The notes beneath the pieces were generated by a model. That model had not been told where the DNA came from. It worked only from the letters and a program-made list of their open reading frames with translations, and made no database searches. Source: Acetobacteraceae bacterium (lineage in GTDB: Bacteria > Pseudomonadota > Alphaproteobacteria > Acetobacterales > Acetobacteraceae). From it: a stretch of DNA of 47,323 nt. Positions within the stretch are counted from its first letter, which is position 1, and the number at the start of each line of letters is the position of its first letter. The position numbers and the translations under genes are program-made. Below, one piece after another: positions 42,046 to 47,323 of the stretch. Location: the NCBI GenBank assembly GCA_947371015.1, contig CANBNK010000026.1, positions 1 through 47,323 on the forward strand, given 5' to 3'.

Positions 42046-43257
42046 ATGCGGCGCATCGTCATCACGGGCATGGGCATTGTCTGTCCGCTCGGCCAGGGGC
42101 TTGAGCCGGTCTGGCGCCGGCTGGTCAACGGCCAATCCGGCATCGGTGCCGTCGCCAGCTTCAACGCCGACCTGCCCTGCCGCGTCGCCGGCCAGGTGCC
42201 GGCCACGGTGTGGGGCCAACCCACCCCCAAGCCCAGCGCCACGCGCTTCAGCCACCTGGCGCTTCTGGCAGCACGCGAGGCGCTGGACGATGCCGACTGG
42301 CACCCGGACGGGGCCGAGGCGAGCGACAATACCGGCGTCAGCGTCGGCTCCGGCTGCGGCGGGCTGGAGGCGCTGAACGAGGGCGCGCTGCGGCTGGCCA
42401 GCGCCGCTACGCCCTTCCTGCCCGGCGCCATGATCCACCAGATGGCCACCGACCTGGCCGAGGCCTTCGCGCTGCACGGCCCGCGCCGCGCCGTCTCCAC
42501 CGCCTGTTCGTCGGGCGCCCATGCCATCGGCGACGCCGCGCGGCTGATCGGCTTCGGCGACGCCGAGGTGATGCTGGCTGGCGGCGCCGAGGCCGCGGTG
42601 CATGAACTCGGCATGGCCGGCTTCGCCGCCGCCCGAGCGCTCTCGACCGGCTTCAACGACACCCCGCAGCGCGCCTCCCGCCCCTGGGACCGCGACCGCG
42701 ACGGCTTCGTGATGGGCGAGGGCGCCGGCATGCTGGTGCTGGAGGAACGTGAGCACGCTCGCCGCCGTGGCGCGCGCATCTACGCCGAACTCTGCGGCTA
42801 CGGCATGTCGGGCGATGGCTGGCACATCACCGCCCCGTCCGAGAGCGGCGACGGCGCCTTCCGCGCCATGCGCCAGGCGTTGCACCATGCCGGCATGGCG
42901 CCGGAGGGCGTGCAGTACATCAACGCGCACGGCACCAGCACGCCGATGGGCGACGACCTGGAATTGGGCGCGGTGGAGCGCCTGTTCGGCGAAGCGGTGC
43001 GCCAGTTGGCGATGTCCTCGACCAAATCCGCCACGGGCCACCTGCTGGGCGCGGCCGGCGCGGTCGAAGCGATATTCTCGATCCTGGCGATCCGCGACGG
43101 TGTGGCCCCACCAACGCTGAACCTGGACAATCCCAGCCGCGAGAGCGCGATCGACCGCGTGGCCAAGGTGGCGCAGGAACGCCGGATCGACGCCGTGCTT
43201 TGCAACAGCTTCGGCTTCGGCGGCACCAACGCCAGCCTGCTGTTCCGCGCTGCCTGA
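42046..43257 (+). CDS. Beta-ketoacyl-ACP synthase II (FabF-like)
   Basis: The 403-residue condensing enzyme has the complete Cys-His-His triad: Cys in AVSTACSSGAH (near residue 160), His in NAHGTSTPMGD (near 300) and His in KSATGHLLGAAG (near 335). It ends with the typical NSFGFGGTNASLLF. It starts MRRIVITGMGIVCPLGQG at ATG 42046. FabF extends acyl chains on ACP. No acp, fabG or fabD lies beside it, so it is probably an additional or specialised ketosynthase rather than the housekeeping copy. The context of lipid-modifying genes on both sides suggests a role in an unusual acyl chain (inference). Confidence 0.9.
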   Translation: MRRIVITGMGIVCPLGQGLEPVWRRLVNGQSGIGAVASFNADLPCRVAGQVPATVWGQPTPKPSATRFSHLALLAAREALDDADWHPDGAEASDNTGVSVGSGCGGLEALNEGALRLASAATPFLPGAMIHQMATDLAEAFALHGPRRAVSTACSSGAHAIGDAARLIGFGDAEVMLAGGAEAAVHELGMAGFAAARALSTGFNDTPQRASRPWDRDRDGFVMGEGAGMLVLEEREHARRRGARIYAELCGYGMSGDGWHITAPSESGDGAFRAMRQALHHAGMAPEGVQYINAHGTSTPMGDDLELGAVERLFGEAVRQLAMSSTKSATGHLLGAAGAVEAIFSILAIRDGVAPPTLNLDNPSRESAIDRVAKVAQERRIDAVLCNSFGFGGTNASLLFRAA

Positions 43258-43269
43258 CGTCAGCGCCGA

Positions 43270-44325
43270 TCAGCTTTTCGGCAGCATCACCAGGTGCTGG
43301 CGGAAGGTCTCGGCGCAGGACTGCCAGGAAAACTCCTCGGCATGGCGGCGGCAGGCCTCGCGGTCGCAGCCCAGCGCTTCCAGCACCGCCGCCCGCAGGT
43401 CCTGGCTCAGCGCGCCGGTGCCGGGTGCCACCACGTCGAGCGGCCCCGTGACCGGGAAGGCGGCCACCGGCGTGCCGCAGGCCATCGCCTCCAGCAGAAC
43501 CAGGCCGAAGGTATCGGTCAGTGAGGGGAAGACGAAGACGTCGGCCCCGGCATAGGCCGCGGCCAGCGACTCGCCCTGGCGCCAGCCGGCGAAGTGCACG
43601 TTCGGGAAGTGGCGCTGCAAGGCCGCGCGCTGCGGGCCGTCGCCCACCACCACCTTGCTCCCGGGCAGGTCGAGTTGCAGGAAGGCCTCGATGTTCTTCT
43701 CGACCGCCACGCGCCCGACATAGAGCGAGATCGGCCGCGGCAGCCCCGCCCAGGCCTCACCGTCGCCGGGGTGGAACTGCTCCAGCGCCACGCCGCGGGT
43801 CCAGGCCCTGAGGTTGCTGAAGCCGCGCTGGCGCAGTTCCCGCCGCAGGCTGGCAGTGGCGGCGAACACGCCGCTGCCAGCGCCATGGAAGCGCCGCAGC
43901 ATGGCCCAGGCCGGGCCAGGCGGCAGCCCTGTGCGGGCTTGCAGATAGTCGGGGAAGCGGGTGTGGAAGCTGGTGGTGAAGGGCCAGCCGCGCGCCAGGC
44001 AGATCGCCCGCATCGCCCAGCCCAGCGGGCCTTCGGTGGCGATATGGATGGCGTCCGGTTGGAACGCATCCACCATGCGCTGCAACCTCCAGCGCGGCCA
44101 CAGCACGATGCGGATTTCCGGGTAGCTAGGCAGCGGCAGGGTGCGGAAGCGGTCGGGGCCGATCACCTCCACCGTATCGCCGCCACGCACCAAATGCTCC
44201 GTCACGGTATCGACGGTGCGGACCACGCCGTTGACCTGCGGGTGCCAGGCGTCGGAGACGATCAGCAGGCGCATCGCGGCCGCGCCGGCCATCGCCGGGC
44301 GCACCGCCCAGGCTAGGTCGTTCAT
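43270..44325 (-). CDS. GT4-family glycosyltransferase, Agt/SqdX-like
   Basis: From ATG 44325 (ATGA overlap with the phosphoesterase stop) the protein is 351 residues. MRLLIVSDAWHP at 44274 is an alternative start. Motifs are RLLIVSDAWHPQVNGVVRT, HIATEGPLGWAMRAI, ISLYVGRVAVEKNIEAFL, VVVGDGPQRAALQRHF and DTFGLVLLEAMACGTPVAAF. These fit the GT4 branch that transfers sugars to diacylglycerol or similar lipids. Pairing with a PlcP-like phosphoesterase matches the agt-plcP arrangement that replaces phospholipids with glycolipids under phosphate limitation. A glycan role in the envelope cannot be excluded. Confidence 0.83.
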   Translation of the reverse strand: MNDLAWAVRPAMAGAAAMRLLIVSDAWHPQVNGVVRTVDTVTEHLVRGGDTVEVIGPDRFRTLPLPSYPEIRIVLWPRWRLQRMVDAFQPDAIHIATEGPLGWAMRAICLARGWPFTTSFHTRFPDYLQARTGLPPGPAWAMLRRFHGAGSGVFAATASLRRELRQRGFSNLRAWTRGVALEQFHPGDGEAWAGLPRPISLYVGRVAVEKNIEAFLQLDLPGSKVVVGDGPQRAALQRHFPNVHFAGWRQGESLAAAYAGADVFVFPSLTDTFGLVLLEAMACGTPVAAFPVTGPLDVVAPGTGALSQDLRAAVLEALGCDREACRRHAEEFSWQSCAETFRQHLVMLPKS

Positions 44326-45125
44326 GCTTCGGCGAGTGCGGTTGCCCGCCCTTCGGCGCGCACGGAAAGCCGCTGCCGCGCCGGCCAATCGACCAGCTCG
44401 AAGGCGCCGTCCGCGTGCTCGACCAGGGCGGTGCAGCTTTCCACCCAGTCGCCGCTGTTCATGTACATCACGCCACCCACCGGGCGCATCTCGGCGTGGT
44501 GGATGTGGCCGCAGATCACGCCCTGCAGGCCGCGCCGCTTGGCCTCTCCGGCCAGCGCGCCCTCGAAACGGTCGATCGCCTTGACCGCTTCCTTGACCTG
44601 GCGCTTCAGCCACTGGCTCAGCGACCAGTAGGGGTAGCCCAGCCGGCGCCGCACCGCGTTGAAGATGCGGTTCATATACAGCGCGGTGTCGTAGGCCCAG
44701 TCGCCGAGATAGGCGAGGAACTTGGCGTAGCGGATCACGCCGTCGAACTGGTCACCGTGGATGACCAGGAACTTGCGGCCATCGGCGGCTTCATGCACCG
44801 CTTCCGGCTGCAGGCTAATGCCGGCGATCTCCAGCCCGAACCAGTCGCGCAGTGCTTCGTCGTGGTTGCCGGGGATGTAGATGACATGCACGCCGCGGCG
44901 CGCCATCGCCATCACGTGGCGCAGCACGGCATCGAAACCTTCATGCCAGTACCAGGATTTGCGCAGGCGCCAGCCGTCGAAGATATCGCCGACAAGGTAG
45001 AGCGTCTCGCACTCCGTCCGGCTGAGGAAATCCATCAGCAGATCGGCACGACTGCCACGCGTGCCGAGGTGAATATCCGAGATGAAGATACTGCGGTATC
45101 GCAGTTTCGGTTCGGTCAGATGCAT
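44322..45125 (-). CDS. Metallophosphoesterase, PlcP/UDP-2,3-diacylglucosamine diphosphatase-like
   Basis: The 267-residue calcineurin-like phosphoesterase starts MHLTEPKLRYRSIFISDIHL. All metal-binding blocks are present: SDIHLG, VGDIFDGW, PGNHDE, VIHGDQFD and GHIHHAE. Automatic annotation often names this family LpxH, but alphaproteobacteria mostly use LpxI for that step. The translational overlap with a GT4 glycosyltransferase favours PlcP, a phospholipase C that releases diacylglycerol for glycolipid synthesis under phosphate starvation. An upstream ATG at 45218 would add 31 basic residues and lacks a ribosome site. Confidence 0.82.
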   Translation of the reverse strand: MHLTEPKLRYRSIFISDIHLGTRGSRADLLMDFLSRTECETLYLVGDIFDGWRLRKSWYWHEGFDAVLRHVMAMARRGVHVIYIPGNHDEALRDWFGLEIAGISLQPEAVHEAADGRKFLVIHGDQFDGVIRYAKFLAYLGDWAYDTALYMNRIFNAVRRRLGYPYWSLSQWLKRQVKEAVKAIDRFEGALAGEAKRRGLQGVICGHIHHAEMRPVGGVMYMNSGDWVESCTALVEHADGAFELVDWPARQRLSVRAEGRATALAEA

Positions 45126-45294
45126 CCGAATCGTCCGCCTGTTGCGTCGCTGGCCTGTAACGCGTGGCGTCAAGGGCGAGCGTGAAGCTTGCATGAAGTG
45201 GCCGGTCTGCTGCGTCATGATACTGTCTTTGCGATGACACAGGCCTGCCATCGCTCTGCCGCTAGCACGCGCCAGGAAGATGAAGGATCAGCCG

Positions 45295-45894
45295 ATGTCG
45301 AACGCGATGCTGGGCGACGATGCAGCGCAACAGGCCGGGAGCGGCCCGATACTGTTCCTTCGCCGTTGGCTGGCCAACCCGTTGCAGATGGGCTCCATCG
45401 TACCGTCCTCGCCGGCGCTGTGCCGCCGCATCGCCGCGCTGGTGGAACGCGCGCCGCAGCAATACGTGCTGGAGGTGGGCGCCGGCACCGGCGTGGTCAG
45501 CCGCGCATTGCTTGCCGCCGGCGTGCCGGCCGAGCGCTTGGTTGTCGTGGAGATCGTCCCCGAGATGGCCGAGCACCTGCGCCAGTCGCTGCCCGGCGTC
45601 ACCGTGCTGTGCGGCGACGCCTTCGAACTGCCGAGCCTGCTGCCGGCGCATCTGCAGGGCCAAATCGGCACCGCCATTTGCGGCATTCCGTTGGTGTTGC
45701 TGCCGTTGGAAATGCAGCGCCGCTTCGTCAACGCGGTTGAAGCCGTGGCACCGGGTCGTGGTTTCCTGCTCTACACCTACTGCGTCACCTCGCCGTTGCC
45801 GTGGCGCACGCTGGGCCTGACCGCCGACCGCCGCGCCTGGACGCCGCTGAACTTCCCGCCGGCCAGCGTGTGGAAGTATCGCCCCGCGCGCTGA
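45295..45894 (+). CDS. PmtA-like phospholipid N-methyltransferase family protein
   Basis: The 199-residue SAM methyltransferase starts at MSNAM behind GAAGGA (ATG 45280 is an alternative). The N-terminal membrane-binding segment RRWLANPLQMGSIVPSSPAL is typical of PmtA relatives, followed by the SAM motif VLEVGAGTGVVSRALLAAG and VVVEIVPEMAEHLRQ. PmtA enzymes methylate phosphatidylethanolamine towards phosphatidylcholine. It is divergent from the phosphoesterase-glycosyltransferase pair with a 169-base intergenic region, so all three may be part of membrane lipid remodelling. Confidence 0.8.
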   Translation: MSNAMLGDDAAQQAGSGPILFLRRWLANPLQMGSIVPSSPALCRRIAALVERAPQQYVLEVGAGTGVVSRALLAAGVPAERLVVVEIVPEMAEHLRQSLPGVTVLCGDAFELPSLLPAHLQGQIGTAICGIPLVLLPLEMQRRFVNAVEAVAPGRGFLLYTYCVTSPLPWRTLGLTADRRAWTPLNFPPASVWKYRPAR

Positions 45895-45910
45895 AGCTGC
45901 GCCCCCCTAA

Positions 45911-45946
45911 CTCGACCGTGATCGCCTTTGGTGGATCATGGTCGAG
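45911..45946. terminator. Hairpin downstream of the methyltransferase
   Basis: CTCGACCGTGATC (45911-45923) pairs with GATCATGGTCGAG (45934-45946) with one mismatch around a 10-base loop. It lies 16 bases after the methyltransferase stop and before the convergent phosphonate operon end. There is no T-run, so the terminator role is positional inference. Confidence 0.4.
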
Positions 45947-46004
45947 CCGTCGTTCGGCAGGCTGATCCAGCGCTTCGGCGATCTCGCCTGCGGGCATCAC
46001 GCTC

Positions 46005-46637
46005 TCAGGCCAGGTCGTATTTCGCGCAGAAGGCCTCGGCGCCCAGCGTGCGGAAATCCGCCATGCGCTCGCTCAGCAGCGCATGCGGCCAATGCCACCA
46101 TTCAATCCGCAGCAGTGCCGCCTGGATTTCTGGCGGGAAGCGGTAGCGCAGCACCCGCCCGGGGTTGCCGACCACGATGGCAAAGGGCGGCACGTCCTTG
46201 GTGACGATGGCACCCGCCCCGATCGCCGCGCCAGTGCCAAGCGTAACGCCCGGCAGCACGATGGCGCCATGGCCGATCCAGACATCATGCCCCAGCGTTA
46301 CCTTCGATGCGCGGCGCCACGCGAACAGCGCGGCGTCGTCCTCGCCCAGCCCATAGGCCGAACTGCGATAGGTGAAGTGCGACAGCGCCACGCGTTCCAA
46401 CGGGTGGTTGCCAGGGTTGATGCGCGTCTGCGCCGCGATGGAACAGAACCGGCCGAGCTCGGCGTAGATGATCTGGCTGTCATTCACCACGTAGCTGTAG
46501 TCACCCATCACCACCTCGGCGACCTTGGTGCGGGCGCCGACTTCAGTGTAGGCGCCTAGCGTACTGTCGCGGACCTCGGCGCTGGGGTGGATGCAGGGCG
46601 CCAGGCCCAGCGACTTGCGGCTTTCGGGGTGTTGCAT
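46005..46637 (-). CDS. Left-handed beta-helix acyltransferase associated with phosphonate metabolism
   Basis: The 210-residue protein is a hexapeptide-repeat acetyltransferase of the CatB/XAT type. Visible are repeating turns IHPSAEVRDSTLGAYTEVGA, the XAT-like insert INPGNHPLERVALSHFTYRS and VTLGHDVWIGHGAIVLPGVT, TGAAIGAGAIVTKDVPPFAI, GNPGRVLRYRF. Homologues in phn clusters are known as the phosphonate-metabolism hexapeptide family. The acetyl acceptor is not known. The start shares one base with the phnN stop (TGATG), so it is in the same operon, of which it is the last gene. Confidence 0.85.
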   Translation of the reverse strand: MQHPESRKSLGLAPCIHPSAEVRDSTLGAYTEVGARTKVAEVVMGDYSYVVNDSQIIYAELGRFCSIAAQTRINPGNHPLERVALSHFTYRSSAYGLGEDDAALFAWRRASKVTLGHDVWIGHGAIVLPGVTLGTGAAIGAGAIVTKDVPPFAIVVGNPGRVLRYRFPPEIQAALLRIEWWHWPHALLSERMADFRTLGAEAFCAKYDLA

Positions 46638-47176
46638 CAGGCCTCGGACAGCCGGGCGCGCAGGTGGTGCAGCAGCAGCGCCGCGCCGGCCTCGGCAGTG
46701 CTGTCGTTCATGATGCGCAACTCGACCTCGGCATTGGCCTGCCGGGCCAGCCGCGCCGCGGGGTCGCCATCCTCGGCGCGCGCGCGCTGGGCCAGCCGGG
46801 CGGCCAGCACCGCGGCTGGCGCGGTGATCTCCACCGCGGTCACGCCCGGCACTGCCGCGCGCGCCGGCGCCACGACGCCGCGGGACACGTTCGCCACCAC
46901 CAGCGCGCCATCGCGCGCCGCTTCGGCATAGCGCGCGGGAATGCCGTAGCGCAGGCCATGCGCCTGCCAGTGCAGGCAGAAGGCGCCATCGGCCAGCGCC
47001 GCGAGAAAGCCCGGCTCGTCCAGCGTGTCATGCGCCTCGGCGGCGCTTTCCGGCCGGGTGACGACGCGGCGGGCGAAGTGCAGACGTGGCTCGCTGGCCA
47101 GTTCCGCCCGCGCCAGGCGCAGCAGTGTGTCCTTGCCGGCGCCGCTCGGGCCGACCACCAGCACGAAGCCGGGCAC
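46637..47176 (-). CDS. phnN: Ribose 1,5-bisphosphate phosphokinase PhnN
   Basis: The 179-residue kinase starts at GTG 47176, directly after the phnE stop. It has the P-loop VVGPSGAGKDTLLRLAR (residues 7-23), guanylate-kinase-like RVVTRPESAAEAHDTLDEPG, and LHWQAHGLRYGIPARYAEAA. PhnN converts ribose 1,5-bisphosphate to PRPP at the end of the C-P lyase pathway. The order phnE, phnN, hexapeptide transferase supports the assignment. The rest of the C-P lyase genes should lie to the right of the window. Confidence 0.9.
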   Translation of the reverse strand: MPGFVLVVGPSGAGKDTLLRLARAELASEPRLHFARRVVTRPESAAEAHDTLDEPGFLAALADGAFCLHWQAHGLRYGIPARYAEAARDGALVVANVSRGVVAPARAAVPGVTAVEITAPAAVLAARLAQRARAEDGDPAARLARQANAEVELRIMNDSTAEAGAALLLHHLRARLSEA

Positions 47177-47323
47177 TCAGCCCGCCATGGCGGCGCGCAG
47201 CCGGCCGGAGATGACATCGATCACGGCCACCAGCACCAGGATCAGCAGGATGATGAAGGACACCGCCTGCCATTCCAGCGTGCGGATCATTTCCGTAAGA
47301 TGCAGGCCGATGCCGCCGGCGCC
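47177..47323 (-). CDS. phnE: Phosphonate ABC transporter permease PhnE, C-terminal end only
   Basis: Only the last 48 codons are in the window, and the 5' part lies beyond base 47323. The visible sequence is GAGGIGLHLTEMIRTLEWQA, then a hydrophobic segment VSFIILLILVLVAVIDVISG and the end RLRAAMAG. GAGGIG followed by a final membrane helix and the IDVISGRLR tail is characteristic of PhnE. The stop TGA is immediately followed by the GTG of phnN. Confidence 0.8.
   Translation of the reverse strand, partial: GAGGIGLHLTEMIRTLEWQAVSFIILLILVLVAVIDVISGRLRAAMAG

Noticed and set aside
45126-45294. Pho box in the divergent region between the phosphoesterase and methyltransferase genes
   Set aside because: Partial CTGTC/TGTCAT-like pieces occur, but no pair with the required 11-base periodicity could be found by eye.

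Overview
This 47.3 kb window is GC-rich, densely coding bacterial chromosome. Solute-binding proteins of the Bug/TctC type, four luciferase-like (LLM) flavin monooxygenases, an ECF sigma factor with a ChrR anti-sigma, a PmtA-like methyltransferase and a PlcP-like phosphoesterase suggest an alphaproteobacterium, most likely in or near the Acetobacteraceae (inference from gene families only). No rRNA, tRNA, CRISPR array or intact transposon was seen, and no gene-free stretch exceeds 300 bases.

Layout. (1) 1-2206: the start of an OprB-type porin running off the left edge, a group II truncated haemoglobin, and a GntR/FCD regulator. (2) 2350-8948: a tightly overlapping operon of an alpha/beta hydrolase, a PuuE-like deacetylase and a complete branched-chain-type ABC importer (livH, livM, binding protein, livG, livF), read divergently from the regulator. 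(3) 15267-8953, minus strand: a second catabolic operon of Gfo/Idh/MocA oxidoreductase, Bug-type binding protein, fumarate-reductase-like flavoprotein, a stand-alone 2Fe-2S protein and a very long amidase. (4) 15464-16345: a decayed amino-acid-binding protein gene with an in-frame amber codon and a hexanucleotide repeat tract. (5) 16425-27790: an epoxide hydrolase, then an LLM monooxygenase with two AhpD/CMD-type proteins, a spermidine/putrescine-type ABC importer with a hydroxyacid dehydrogenase inside its operon, and two NtaA/DszA-type LLM monooxygenases.

(6) 27793-36860: two divergent operons around an ECF sigma/ChrR pair of the singlet-oxygen-response type. Leftward: FAD amine-oxidase-like protein, DUF1365, cyclopropane-synthase-type methyltransferase, DUF6134, lipocalin lipoprotein. 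Rightward: sigma factor, ChrR, esterase lipoprotein, DUF1295 reductase-like protein, a second cyclopropane-synthase-type methyltransferase and an unknown membrane protein. A perfect 10-bp inverted repeat between them places a TGATCC -35 motif on each strand, so both operons probably belong to one sigma regulon that modifies membrane fatty acids.

(7) 36984-43257: another LLM monooxygenase, DUF427, a SulP-STAS-cyclic-nucleotide-binding fusion, a Gfo/Idh/MocA protein and a lone ketoacyl synthase. (8) 43270-47323: a glycosyltransferase and phosphoesterase pair resembling the phosphate-starvation lipid-remodelling pair Agt/PlcP, a PmtA-like methyltransferase, and the end of a phosphonate operon (phnE, phnN, hexapeptide acyltransferase) running off the right edge.

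The most notable non-coding feature is a 104-bp double-hairpin repeat present twice (20020 and 36858). In both places its first three bases are the stop codon of the upstream gene.
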